Notes: a model not told the origin generated them from the letters alone. A stretch of DNA of 64,000 nucleotides from Pisaster brevispinus (GCA_023634235.1 JAMKCF010000134.1:1-64000); one strand, 5' to 3'. Positions 1-11,302 are shown, numbered from the stretch's first letter. Numbers and translations: made by a program.

Positions 1-59
1 ATAGAACTTCTTTTGCAATGAAATCTTTGTATTAACGATCGATCAATGACGCACGATTA

Positions 60-426
60 AGGAAAAAGTCAATGAACTTTGCCCTGTAACGCCCTCAATC
101 GGCAAAAGTTGTCGATGCTGAATAGCCTTAACCCAATGCTGTGTATAGTACAGAATCCGCGGGCATGCGCCACATTGTGCAGCATTTGTTTACCTCAACT
201 CGTGAACGTGTACAGAGTTGGAGGCTAGCCAAGCTTTCTTATGAATATTATATTTTTTAACGGGCCAATCACAGCGTGCGAAATGTTGGTTAGGATGGAC
301 TTTGGACCTGCTGTAGTACTGTACAATACACCATGTGCTGTGTGCATGCGTGGACTGCCGGCGTCGAGCGAACGTTGTTGGGCCTTTGGATACTCACTAC
401 CACCATGTGGTAATGTGCGTGCATGC
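60..426 (+). repeat. Block X, copy 1 (left part)
   Basis: This stretch is a diverged copy of sequence also found at about 5579-5902 and 61100-61385. Shared landmarks in order are a run resembling GTACAGAAT..GCGGGCATG, a CTAAGCTTTCTTATGAAT-like stretch, GGACTTTGGACCTG, and CCATGTGGT near the end. The match continues after the insertion at 427-1148. A 62-codon open frame here is not conserved as protein between copies, so I do not call a gene. Confidence 0.75.
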
Positions 427-1148
427 TAAGCCTGTGCGTAAACGGGGTTTTTTTGTAACCGTGTAACCGTTTCCAAAACGGTCGGTTACACGTGTAATCG
501 CAACCGCAACAAGAAAGCTGACATGACGCAACACGTGACCAAACCTGATTACTCGACAGTGCTGATTGGATAAGAGTGGTTACAGTACATGAGCAGTGAT
601 AGGTCCAGAAGCAGCCAGCGGTGATAGGTCAAGAAGCAGCCAGCGTGCACTCTGCCACCGTTTTACCCTGTTATGTTATGTATAATATTTCTAAATCCGC
701 TTCCTTAGTGGAAGCCGCCTTTATCTAGCTAAGAAAGTTGGACGCTGTCATTTATCTACGCAAAGAAAGTTCAGTGTCGGGTAGTTTCCTTTGATGGTGA
801 ACCTGCTATTGAACGCGCGCACTCTCAATGGCCCAAACCTGTCCAAAATTTTCTTAAGACTTATCTTGCCTCTATTGTCTGCCACTTACCAGGGTCCCCT
901 CTGTGGTTATTTCCGTAGACAAAACATGAAGACGAAGACTATTATTCGCGGCGCACCTCGAAGATCTGACACGTTTACGCTCTCGCTCGACGAAAAAAAT
1001 AAATAAGAACTGACAGGAGAATAGAAGATCGCGACTTGCGGTCTAAAACATTTACAGATTTACTAATTTCAACAAAGCACCATTTTTGGAACTGGTTTTA
1101 TGGTTACCCAAACCGAAAAAACGTAAACGTGTAACGGTCACAGGCTTA
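427..1148. mobile_element. Non-autonomous DNA transposon with 8-bp target duplication
   Basis: The 722-bp element begins TAAGCCTGTG and ends CACAGGCTTA, its inverse. It is flanked by GTGCATGC (419-426) and GTGCGTGC (1149-1156), an 8-bp target duplication with one mismatch. The other two block X copies run through this point without an insertion. Subterminal sequence is rich in GTAACCG/CGGTTAC. The same right end recurs at 12125-12134. No transposase-like frame is visible. An 8-bp duplication fits hAT, P or Merlin-type elements; the terminal bases are not a textbook hAT match, so the superfamily is left open. Confidence 0.7.
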
Positions 1149-1156
1149 GTGCGTGC

Positions 1157-1450
1157 GTGTTTTACTTATGAACAATTGTGATCGCGATCGCGATCACATT
1201 AAATCTAGCAAATGTCAAGACTTGCCAAACAATTTTAAGAACTTATAAATAATCTCTCTTTGGGATTTTACCACTGTACCCATCATTTATTGTGAAAAGG
1301 AACAATTTTTTGACTCGCCCGGCAGGCTAGTAAAGGAAGGGTTTTGACTTGCCCGCCGCTGTTTTCACTCGCATTTGGCGAGCGGGCGACCATTAATTTC
1401 GAACCCGGATCATGCGCACACGTGCTCACTCGGTACACAATGTTTAAAAT
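1157..1450 (+). repeat. Block X, copy 1 (right part)
   Basis: This continues block X after the insertion. It matches 61400-61640 and, in part, 6236-6350. Common landmarks are ACATTAAATCTAGCAAA, AATTATCTCTCTTTG, a GACT(C/T)GCCC..CCGCTGTTTTCACT stretch and TAATTTCGAACCC. Bases 1451-1557 have no assignment. Confidence 0.7.
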
Positions 1451-1557
1451 GTTTTGAGATCTGCAATTTATTTTCTGGAACAATATCATCCATGAACATA
1501 TTTGTTATTTTTGTATGCCTCAAAAGTGTAGTTATGCCCATGAAGAAAAGATCACCT

Positions 1558-1678
1558 GAATTTCAGCTTCTTAAATGAGGTAAAAATATGAAAAGCATTA
1601 GTCAAAAATGTATTCGCATGCTAGAGAAGCTTTATACCCAGGACGTCAGTGCAGTGGCACTGACGTCCTACCAGGGCT
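1558..1678 (+). mobile_element. End fragment of the 11-bp-TSD foldback family
   Basis: This matches the right end of the complete element at 58329-59146 (CAGCTTC..GGTAAAAATA..TTCGCATGCTAGAGAAG..CCTACCAGGGCT). A subterminal perfect hairpin lies at about 1642-1671: 13-bp arms AGGACGTCAGTGC / GCACTGACGTCCT around AGTG. No matching left end is visible, so it is truncated. Confidence 0.6.
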
Positions 1679-1679
1679 A

Positions 1680-2263
1680 ATATGACCTATGACGTAAAGA
1701 CGATAGCGGAACAAACCTCGTACTTTAGTAGGACTAGGAGTAAGGCGCGTGGTCCGAATAGAAATGGTATGGGAACCGTCGAACGGTTGCCCCAAACTGT
1801 TCATTTTCTCAGCTTCAACCATTCGTGAATCTGAAAGCAACCGTTTCCCAACCAAACAATTGATGGCAATACGGATGTTCATGTGCAATAGTGATCGCAC
1901 TGAGGGCGTCTCCATTGCTCGTATTGAGGACATTATTGGCGGTGGCACTGGGGTTGATTGCGGCAATAAGTTCTGATCTCAGGTTATATTTGGTAATTTT
2001 TTATGGTTTCAAGTAACATGTGTAACACCATTTTACAAGCAGAGCTCTTTTAAGTTGATCTATAATCGCAATACAAGGGAAAGTAATCCGATTGTAGCCG
2101 CTTTGTTCCGACTCCTCGCACTCGGACAAGATAAGCTAACTGTTTGGCAAATGCTGTTATACCAATTGTGCCTCAAAGCGTTTTGCAACCGTTGAACGTT
2201 AAGCAAAAGATGCTGATGTTTTGGAAAAAGATGTCGATGTTTGAATAGCCTAAATCCAAAGCT
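1680..2263 (+). repeat. Segmental duplicate A, first part
   Basis: This is a direct-orientation copy of about 58260-58328 plus 59158-61104. Examples are a TTGATGGCAATACGGATG-containing stretch at 1860, CTCGTATTGAGGACATTATTGG, ACATGTGTAACA, GAGCTCTTTTAAGTTGATCTA, and GAATAG..AATCCAAAGCT at the right edge. Copy A lacks the foldback element (58329-59146), the LINE piece (59993-60866) and a roughly 75-bp stretch that copy B carries. Short open frames here read through repeat sequence and are not called genes. Confidence 0.85.
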
Positions 2264-2775
2264 GGGTCATTCCGTGTCAAATCATCACGCCATCCGGGGT
2301 CAATCTCACGGATTTTCTTTAAATTTGCTGAATTAGTTTGGTCCTATGAGAAAACTCTGAAACCCGAATTTGAGCATTCTGGGTCATGTGGTTTTTGAGT
2401 TACAGGTCGTTGAACTTTTGACCTTGTGTTTTTTTAACATAAAAACAAATGATTGTACCTCCAGTTATGAATATCGGACAAAAATGATTTTTAGCTTAAA
2501 TTAAAGCCCTTGATATAAGAAATTAACTTATTGTCAAATATTTTTTTTAAAATAAAACATTCAGTTGGGGGTTGCGCAAAATAGACTTTGACCCTTGACC
2601 CCTCGGGGGCCGCCATTTTAATTTTTTTCAAATTTTGCCAAAAGAAGGCCTCGGGTGTTGCCATTAACCACACCAAATATAAAAATGGGATCTCTGTAGG
2701 TTTAGATGGGACAATAGTTTCTATGTGGATAGTATATTAAAAATACATTAAAACGTGCACATTTCATTGTATGTA
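2264..2775 (+). repeat. Left TIR of the Sola-like transposon
   Basis: About 512 bp is the inverse complement of 5067-5578, with scattered mismatches and short indels. Just inside it (about 2860-2915) lies a G-rich tract with four runs of four G within about 21 bases. Confidence 0.85.
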
Positions 2776-3059
2776 CTGTACATACATGTACATTTTTGCA
2801 CATGGGACTCAAGTTGTATCAAAAATTCTACTTGTACATTGTCATGGGCGGCGTATGAGGTAGTTGGGGTGGGGTAGGGGTGGGGTAAGAGGATCGAGTA
2901 AGGGGATGGGGTAGGGGGCTAAGCCAATACGTGTACTTGTACTGTAAAACTATACTGGTACATGTTTCAAAAAGAATGTTTAAGTTCAGCATATTATATG
3001 GTTTTCTGTGAGCCTTTTGTTGCCTAAAATCGTTCTCTAAGTCTTGTGTTGGCTGTAAG

Positions 3060-4895
3060 TGAGTCTTTTTTTAAAAGGTAAATGTTCTCCCTGTGGTGGT
3101 CAGTGGGGCAGCAGACTTCAAGACATCAGCAACATCAATTTCAAAGATGTCTTCCCTTTCTGGAAAAAAGAATGATGGAGCAGGGCCATGTGGATGTAAG
3201 AAATTGACCTTCACAAGTCGACTTTCTTGCTTCATTTTTACAACACATCCAAGCCACCAGAACCCATCATATTCTGCTGTTATGTAGCCACTGATTAGAT
3301 CTACATTATTTTCTGAATGGGCAGAATACTCTGTGATGTACGCTCTTGTCGTGCTGCAGGGCTAGATGAAAATTTTCGCACTTCAATACAATTCCTTGAT
3401 ATTGGTTTGAAAGAATGCGATTTCTGGGTTCCAGGGATAGTGCGTACATTTTGAAAGCGATCTTTCAGTAAAGTTGCTTCTTCACTGTGCTGGGCTGTTG
3501 TAGTGAAACAGAACTTCATTCAAGAAATCTCCGTGTAGGCAAAATCATACAGTTGCCAAGGTGTCATTATTTGTTTGTCAAAAGCTTTTTGTAGACTTGA
3601 TCTTGAAGCCAGACGTTATAGTGTACCAGCAACACCATCACATGCTATTTTCCCATGCTGTTTTCCCACTCAGCTAAAAAACCAAAATCGTCCTGGTGAC
3701 AACATAAGTTGGTGAAATTCTTAAGGTTTTTATACTGGGCAGCACATCTGTCAGAGAAAGAGATGATTCTAGATAGTGTGCCCATTCTCTCAATGAGATG
3801 ACTAATCAAGCACTTTTGAAATAAGTGCACTGCAACAGTGTCATGGCACATACTGTCGGACATCACAACAAAGCTCAGATGATCAATAATTTCCATCATC
3901 TGCCTTGAAGTAGACTAGAAAAGGATGAATAGTTGCCTGAAGATTATTCCAATAAAAGGATTGGGCAGCATCTTGTACAATGAAACTATACTTCTCTGAG
4001 AAGTCGGCCACAACTAGAAATTCACTATTAACTAGGGATGACTTTTTGTTAGCTAGGAATCGTGCTTGGGATTTGTTATGTCGAATGAGCTTTTCAAGCA
4101 TTTCCATAAAAGTGTCAATGAATTCTTCAACTGGCTGAACTTTTGTTTCAAGACTTGACCTGTCCGTTGTTGTCCATATTTTGTACTCAACTTGGTCGAT
4201 CATAAAAGTGTCAATGAATTCTTCAACTGGCTGAACTTTTGTTTCAAGACTTGACCTGTCCGTTGTTGTCCATATTTTGTACTCAACTTGGTCGATCATT
4301 TGATTCTCAAATGCATTATCAAGATTTTCTTTAAGTTCTTCTGATCCTGGACACTGATCACATGTTCCCATACAGCAACTAATTTTTGGAGGGTTGCATT
4401 GCAGCGCTGCTAAGCAATTGTGATAGGTGGAGTGTTTTCCATCAGTGACACTGTCAATTCCCGCTAAAAAAAAATTAGTTTGGTATTCTGATGGGTGGTG
4501 CAGACACACACAGAATGTGTTCCACTGCCACCAGCAAGTACATACTGCTTTGGACGTAGCTCAGCGAATTTTGAAAAACCAATAGCCTATCCATTCCAGG
4601 ATGGGTGACCTTGAATTGTTGATACGCTTCCTTTATGTTACATAAGACAAGGCGCTTTTGCTCATGATGCCGTTGTCCATCAGTCACCACGGATACAAAG
4701 TCCTTTTTCCAGGCATAACACGACTTCATTCATCATTCATGTAGAAATCCCTAACACTGGTTACTGTTACATCTGGAAGAATTTTGCCTGCTTTTTTGTT
4801 TGGTGCTGACATGATCCCTTTCTCAGCTACTAAACTTTTCGCCCTCCGAAACTTTTCGCTCCTCAGAAACTTGCAAGATAAAGGAGTTAACTTGA
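3060..4895 (-). pseudogene. Transposase pseudogene of the Sola-like element
   Basis: Transposase coding sequence can be followed on the minus strand from about 4895 to 3060, broken by stops and frame changes. In order: an N-terminal piece ending SLVAEKGIMSAPNKKAGK (near 4830), a DFYMND motif then an in-frame stop, KRLVLCNIKEAYQQFKVTHPG, then a frame change into IGFSKFAELRPKQ and SGTHSVCVCTTHQ. Next is an open frame of 208 residues (3883-4509) with CDQCPG, YKIWTTTDRSSLETK, VVADFSEKYSFIVQDAAQ and ATIHPFLVYF. Then come HDTVAVHLF and FSDRCAAQYKN (3645-3899), CDGVAGTL followed by a stop, and a C-terminal DGFWWLG..FLHPHGPAPSF region near 3100-3250. The Asp residues in ADF, FSD and CDG are candidate catalytic positions. 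Many disabling changes make it non-functional. Confidence 0.8.
4105..4296. repeat. Perfect in-frame 96-bp tandem duplication
   Basis: Bases 4105-4200 and 4201-4296 appear identical. The duplication adds exactly 32 codons to the 208-residue transposase frame, beginning MIDQVEYKIW and ending EEFIDTF in each copy. Identity inside an otherwise decayed gene means the duplication is recent or an assembly artefact. Confidence 0.9.
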
Positions 4896-5066
4896 CACTA
4901 ATGTTCTTCCCCCAACCAACCCACTCCCAGCCCCAACCCCCACCAAGTGCATGGCCAATGTGATTTCACAGTATTATTTATTTAATTTTTTATTTAATTA
5001 ACTATAAATACACAGCATCAAACCATTATGTACATGTACATGTGTATCCACACATGTATACAAACA

Positions 5067-5578
5067 TGTATGCCATTGAAATGTGCACGTTTTAATGTAT
5101 TTTTAATATACTACCCACATAGAAACTAATGTCCCGTCGAAACCTACAGAGATCCCATTTTTATATTTGGTGTGGTTAATGGCAACACCCGAGGCCTTCT
5201 TTTGGCAAAGTTTGAATTTTTTTTAAATGGCGGCCCTCGAGGGGTCAAGGGTCAAAGTCTATTTTGCACAACCCCCAACTGAATTTTTTATTTAAAAAAA
5301 AATATTTGACAATAACTTAATTTCTTATATCAAGGGCTTTAATTTAAGCTAAAAATCATCTTTGTCCGATATTCATACTGGAGGTACAATTATTTGTTGT
5401 TATGTTGAAAAAACGCAAGGTCAAAAGTTCAACGACCTGTAACTCAAAAACCACATGACCCAGAATGCTCAAATTTGGGTTTCAGAGTTTTCTCATAGGA
5501 CCAAACTAATTCAGCAAATTTAAAGAAAATCTGTGAGATTGACCCCGGATGGCGTGATGATTTGACACGGAATGACCC
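5067..5578 (-). repeat. Right TIR of the Sola-like transposon
   Basis: This is the inverse complement of 2264-2775. A C-rich tract just inside (about 4912-4950) mirrors the left G-rich tract. A 66-codon frame through it is repeat-derived. Confidence 0.85.
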
Positions 5579-5582
5579 AGCT

Positions 5583-5902
5583 GTGTAATGTACAGAATAT
5601 GCAGGCATGTGGCACACTTTGCAGCAAATCTTTACTCGGCTCATGAATGTGTACCGAGTTGGAGTCTAGCTAGGTCATGTAAGCTTTCTTATGAATACGC
5701 TAAGCTTTCTTTTGAATACGTAAATATCAATGGCCAATCATAGGCTGCGGAATGTTGGTTTTTAAGTGTGGACTTTGGACTGTATTGTACTGCATGATAT
5801 ACATGTACATGTACCATGTGCTGTAGGGATGCATGGACGAATGGCCGGCTACCGAACGTTGTGTGGTGCGTTTGGATACTCAGCACCATGTGGTTATGTG
5901 CA
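5583..5902 (+). repeat. Block X, copy 2 (start of segmental duplicate A, second part)
   Basis: This matches 61105-61385 and, more distantly, 140-426. It contains a doubled AAGCTTTCTT(A/T)TGAATACG motif, GGACTTTGGACTGTATTGTA and the CACCATGTGGTTATGTGCATG end. Short open frames differ between copies and look non-coding. Confidence 0.8.
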
Positions 5903-6235
<333 letters not shown>

Positions 6236-8870
6236 CTAACAATTATTTATTGTGGACTAGTTTTACTAGTAAAGGACGGGATTTGACTCGCCCACTGTTG
6301 TTTTCACTTGTACTTGGCAACCGGGCGACCGCTAATTTTAAACCCTATCTTTGTATTGACCTACCTGAGTGATATACAATTGTGTGTACAGTGGTACCCT
6401 TATCAATTTTTCCAAAACGCTGGACTCCCTCCGCTTCTTGACTCTATGCTTAAGTACAGTGTACCTTCAGGAGGTGAAAGAATGTGTTTGAACAGAAACC
6501 CACGTTTTTATACCAGGGTTTTTCACCTGAGTTGTCACTTATATCATGGCTCATTTGTAGAGAGCACATTAACACGAAATTATGTACGCTTGTTTTGGTG
6601 TAATTTGATGAAAAATATCTAAGCTGGCTATCGCTGGATTAAACATTGTTGGGACATAATGTTTACTGACATGAGTAGTCTATGGTCAAGGCTGTATTTG
6701 TTGCTTACAACGCCACCACTGCGGAACACTAATCAGCAGCAAGCAGCTCAGAGTAAAACAGGGTGCTACAGTGACATGACAAAACTAAATAGGTACATGT
6801 AATGTGGCTGTTTTAGTAAGTCGAATCAGAGCTCGTGCGCAAATGTGCATCAGTAAAATGTTTAATCAGCGATTGCCAGCTCTGATGGTTTCTTTTCTTT
6901 CAAAATTAAACCATAACCAGGATTTGCTTGTGGTTTTTTTTTTTTTTTTTGGGGGGGGGGCCAGTGATTTAAAAAAAATGTTGACCAACGGGTCATTCCA
7001 TGCCAACTCACCTAAAATCCGGAAAAGTTTGGCATGCTCCGTCTCAGATTTTGCTAGTATTTATTTTTTAACAATGTCCCCTTTGGGTGCCATGACCAAA
7101 GTGTGACACAATTTTAGAATCCTACTCTTCAATTTTTTTTAGATATGACCCCCTAAAAAATATGCCCTGCCCCTTCAAATTGACTTTTTGTGTCTTCAGC
7201 AATTTTTGAGGGCCTGTATCTACAAATGGAGATAAGATAGCTATAAATTTATTTGAAGGGTAGGCCTATCTGGTATAGTGTGTTGTGTGTACCATCAACA
7301 AAATTATACGGTCAAAAGTAGCACAGGTCATTTGAATATCAAGATGTAGGTCTTTAAAAACTGACATTTTAGCCTGCGTAATGACTTTTCTTAATATTTG
7401 AGACCCCCTAGTGCCTTAGTGAAATGTCTGATTGCTTTTATTTTACATTTGGTTATAAACTAGGTGCATATGTGTGACCTGATATAAGGATAGAACAATC
7501 ACGCTTTTGATGGGTACTTGGTGCAGGGGTCTGAATATTGGTCCACCTCTAAAAAAAAGCTTTTTTCAAGTGGTTATTTGACAACGTGGGACATTATTGA
7601 CAGATTTACAAATTTTTCCCAATAATACTTTGTATCCAGTCTACATGTACTTGTGTGAGAAAAAAAGATGGGTTTTTTCTACTCCTTCAGGTAAAAAAAG
7701 AAAGAAGTGAATTTGCCTAGATTAAGGTATTTGCTGTGTATGCAATTTAGTGACAGCACTTGTTTACAAAAGAGCCACAGAGCCTGGACTTCAGCAGGCA
7801 TGGTTTGTACACTACGGAAGCGTAGTGCTGCCACTTGAATAAAAAAAATAGTGAGGACACAAACCCATTCCTCTCTGTCAGTCTTTTGTAAAGGATTATG
7901 AGGCGCTCAGTAAAATATTCATCCTTTTATGTTATCAGATGAACCTTATCAAACTTGTTCCCTAAATATTTAGAATATTAAAATGCACTTTTTATTCCAT
8001 TACAGTTAAGGCAAACAGGCAAAGGCTGCACCTGTGAACCAGCAGATACATGTAGTGAGCAGACAGCAGCTTCACATTTCTTGGTAATGGAGTTCAAGGT
8101 GTTGTGCATAGGGTAGATTGCTCAGTGATTCCTGCCAGAGACATTACTTTAAAAGGTGAGAATTCATTATGTATTGGTCATTGCAAAGATAAGAAGTAAA
8201 CATGACTCTGCCCACAGGAAGAGAAGAAGGGGGAGGGGTGATGCACATGGCACAAGGGTAAAAATTGACTTGCAGTAATGTGTGTGTACTCAAACTGTGA
8301 ACATTGTTCATACAAAAAGACTTGTATTCCATAAAGTGCATGGGAAACCTTGGCAACTATTATTTCAATCTATGCATAAATGTTGACAATTTAACCACTT
8401 CACGTCAAATGATGTGTATACAAGCCAAGTATATCTGGACTGACTTACATGTACTGTGGACGGTTTATTCGGACCGGAACAACTTCAGCTGAGTGCCCTC
8501 AATTTTTGCTGGCAGCCTGACAGCTGATGGTAAAATCCACCCAGAGTTTTGATTGTACAGTGTGCACAAAGAGGGACCCCAGGTGTTGGAATACATGCCT
8601 CATAATATCCTTTTCGGAGGGGGGGGGGTGTGTAACCCCTGATTCCAATCTTCTGCGCTGTTGTTGTACAAGTGTGGCAAACAAGAATGGACAGCATGTC
8701 ACCATTGTTTATCACTGTTTTTGGTTTACTGGGAGGTAAGTCCAAGCATTCCCAGAATCCAGCAAACCATGGCTGAGGTTCTGTGAATCACGGTGAGTGC
8801 CTACTCAACTTTTCTTGCAAGACAACATCAAATCCCGGTTCTAATTAAAAGAACCTTTCTCTTGTCTTAC
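6236..8870 (+). repeat. Segmental duplicate A, second part
   Basis: This is nearly collinear with 61520-64000. Landmarks are GCTGGACTCCCTCCGCTTCTTG, GTACCTTCAGGAGGTGAAAG, CACTGCGGAACACTAATCAG, a poly-T/poly-G tract at 6937-6960, ACCTTATCAAACTT, GGAGTTCAAGGTGTT and CCAAGCATTCCCAGA. Differences are small indels and substitutions. A transposon-like terminus GGGTCATTCCATGCCAACT sits at 6990 in both copies. No intact gene is found. Confidence 0.85.
8006..8110 (+). other. Exon-like stretch shared by both segmental copies
   Basis: A TATTCCATTACAG acceptor-like sequence precedes an open frame starting LRQTGKGCTCEPAD and containing SHFLVMEFKV. Copy B (63114-63219) keeps the frame, with an in-frame 6-bp difference. 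B ends VFVVNR and then TAG, while A ends VLCIG and then TAG. A second open stretch follows in another frame (CSVIPARDITLKGENSLC). It could be a remnant of a duplicated gene or of a transposon-encoded protein. I do not recognise it. Confidence 0.25.
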
Positions 8871-9142
8871 TTGTGGCAATTTTTTTTTCAAAGGAAGACA
8901 ATTACTTAAAAAAGCTTCACAAATTTCCACAGAAAGTGAAGTGGTTAACACAATTGATGCCACAGGGAGCCATTTTTCAAGATGTTCCTGATCGAAAAAT
9001 AAAAATATCTGGACATTGCCTTCAAAGCATTTGTTCATGAAAAGATTGGAGATGGGGTTTTTCTCACTATTTTTAGTTATATTTACTGTTTCTCCAAAGC
9101 ATAATCATTGGTGAGCCATGATGAGCTGTTACACAACAGTTA

Positions 9143-9291
9143 TTAGAATTATAGTTTATTTATTTATTCATTTATTTATTTATTTACTTATTTATTTATT
9201 TATGTATTTATTTATTTTATTTTAAAAATATTTTTTATTTATTTATTTATTGTTTTTTTTTTTTTTTTTTTTTTTTTTTTGGGGGGGGGGG
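9143..9291. repeat. (TTTA)n low-complexity and poly-T/poly-G tract
   Basis: Imperfect TTTA repeats (9150-9250) run into about 30 T followed by 10 G. A similar T-then-G tract occurs at 6937-6960 and 62200-62230. Confidence 0.9.
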
Positions 9292-9496
9292 CAAAGTTGT
9301 AGAAGTAAAATCCTCATTCTGGTTTCTGCACCATCTGCTTATGATAAAAGATTTTGATTACTGTGGGGAAAGTCTTCTTGAAGCAGTTATACACATGACA
9401 AGCAGACAATCTGTTTTAAATTTGCTGAAATTGGAAATTGTGTACAAATGCTTGAGTCATCTATTGTTGCATTTATACCATTTGTGTTCCCAGCAG

Positions 9497-9648
9497 ATGG
9501 TGATACTCATTATTGTCACCCAAGACCCACAATCTCCTAGTCAGTCTCAGACTCCCAGGCCAGATGCTGAAGACTTTACCAGTGAAAGTCCAAAAACACT
9601 ACAAGGAGAGTTGGAGATGGACAAGAAACAGGAAGCTCACAATGACAG
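9497..9648 (+). CDS. Candidate internal exon, unknown protein
   Basis: The frame is bounded by a plausible acceptor (TTTGTGTTCCCAGCAG, ending 9496) and a strong donor (AATGACAG/GTAAGG at 9649). The 152-bp stretch is open in one frame only. It begins MVILIIVTQDPQSPSQSQTP and continues as a charged Ser/Pro/Glu-rich segment with DAEDFTSESPKTLQGELEMD. Composition suits a low-complexity linker exon. No domain is recognised and no neighbouring exon could be joined. It lies between a low-complexity tract and the rolling-circle array, so a chance frame is quite possible. Confidence 0.25.
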
Positions 9649-9751
9649 GTAAGGAATAGTCTGGGTGTGCTGTGGACATTTATTTTAAGTTAACATCTCT
9701 TGTTACAGATTTACAGATCTCCTTGTATGTCACTAAAACCTTTTTATTTTA

Positions 9752-10040
9752 AGCTTTTCCAACCTGTAGTCGGAACAGCTATTGTTTCTTTATTATCAAA
9801 TGTTTAAAATTATTATTATCATTAGCTGTTCCAACCTTTTAGTCGGAGCAGCTATTGTAATCGTCAAGATTTTAATTAGCTGTTCCGACCTGTTAGTTGG
9901 AACAGCTATTGTAATAGTCAAGATTTTTTATTTTTGTTAATTATTATTATTAGCTGTTCCGAACTTTCAGTCGGAACAGCTATTGTAATCGTCAAGATTT
10001 TTATTCTTTTTAGCTGTTCCGACATACAGTCGGAACAGGT
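9752..10040 (+). repeat. Five tandem copies of the rolling-circle element 5' hairpin
   Basis: Hairpins at 9752-9780, 9824-9853, 9878-9907, 9952-9981 and 10012-10040 follow the plan AGCTGTTCCGA, 7-8 nt loop, TCGGAACAGCT. Each is followed by (C/T)TATTGT(AAT)..GTC(A/G)AGATTTTTATT. Spacing is 54-74 bp. Confidence 0.9.
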
Positions 10041-11230
10041 ATTGTTTTTGTCGAGATTTTTATTATTTTTATTATTTTTATTATTATTCTTTGTTTCCGC
10101 CTAAATCCCATAGCATTTGTACACGTTTTTTCTTTAAGCCCAATATCCTAGAGCGTAAATAGGAAAGAGTTGAATCATATATCAAATTGAAGCTTAGTAC
10201 ATAAGCTTGACTCTTAAAGTAAAAAATATTAAAATTCTTAATTAATTAGCCACTTTACAGCGAGGTGAATATTTAATTAGCCAATCTTGAAAGCACCATA
10301 ACTCAAAAAGTATACCCCCGATCGTCAAACTTGTTTCAGTTTTAGACTTCTGAGATACTTAAGATGTGCTTTCCGGCCTTAAATGTGGAACGACGTCACA
10401 ATTACGTCATCTATTGCGCATTTTCGCCCGTGTACAAAACACATGGGATGCTTTTTAAACAATTGAGGGCGCTATACCAGTTTAACGGCGCTCTTGCTTG
10501 CTTTTTTTAAACTGGATCAAGTCGTAAACCCAAATGACCCTGTTACTGCGTGTTTTGTATGTAGAGTGTATTATAAAGAGTCATTCCTGCGCCGACTAGC
10601 ACAAGTCTACGTTCATTCACAAGAATCAAGAGGAATTTTTCTTGCTCTCAGCGCAGAGCGACGTGTCCGCTCAGATCATGTTGTTATTCAGCGTGAACGT
10701 TGAAAATCGAACGCCGTGTGTTGAGTCGATGTTGCCCGCGCGTGTCCGACTTGTCTGCGCTTGGGTCCCGTTCACCGGAAAACGATCTTTTAGGTTTCTT
10801 ATGAAAAGGCATTACTTGAAGCTGAATCGTGAAGGAAACAAGGCTACCCATTCGCCTGAAACCACGTTTTTAAGGTTCTTGTGCGAATGCATTACTTCGG
10901 GAAATCACTATGTAGCAAACAACAAACCTGTTGGGGGTTGCAATGAGGCTCGAATTGTAGCTGAATGGGGAAAGGTGTAGAAAAGAAAAAATACATTTTT
11001 CATGGGTGTGCATGAAGAGTCAAAATGAACAATAAAGTCATATCCAATATTTACTATTTTAGCCCAACAAAAACATTCAGTATTAAAAAGACACAACAAA
11101 TGTTAGTACAATAGCATAGACCAAAATTTAAATCGTCTACCCAAAATTATTATGTGTTACTAAAGCGCAGTTGTGGCATGCACTGAGATGTTATCAGCGG
11201 AAAGCAGGCGTAGTAACAGATTAATGATTC

Positions 11231-11302
11231 CTTTTGAATTAATAATTCGTTTTGAATTAATAATTCGTTTCGAATTCATAATTCGTTTCGAATTTATAAT
11301 TC
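11231..11302. repeat. 18-bp tandem repeat, four copies
   Basis: Four near-identical copies of an 18-bp unit of the form GTTT(T/C)GAATTAATAATTC. Confidence 0.9.

Larger units (their letters stand above)
2264..5578 (-). mobile_element. Sola-like DNA transposon, decayed autonomous copy
   Basis: This 3315-bp element begins GGGTCATTCCGTGTCAA and ends with its inverse. It has TIRs of about 510 bp and is flanked by AGCT on both sides (2260-2263, 5579-5582). Segmental copy B has one uninterrupted AGCT at 61101-61104 at the matching place, which confirms a 4-bp target duplication. It encodes a broken transposase on the minus strand. A 4-bp duplication, GGG terminus, long TIRs and a transposase with widely spaced Asp motifs fit the Sola superfamily (Sola2-like). 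The assignment is from memory of family features, not from a search. Confidence 0.85.

Noticed and set aside
3093..3287. Plus-strand 64-codon frame
   Set aside because: It is the shadow of the transposase C-terminal region on the minus strand, which has recognisable motifs.
8485..8745. Frames on both strands kept in both segmental copies (8485-8745 and 63563-63857)
   Set aside because: Comparing copies codon by codon, no frame shows a convincing excess of silent changes. One forward frame near 8644-8735 lacks second-position changes, but with only about nine differences this is weak.
10494..10980. Overlapping frames of 69 and 112 codons
   Set aside because: They lie inside a rolling-circle-like unit, overlap in different frames and contain no domain.
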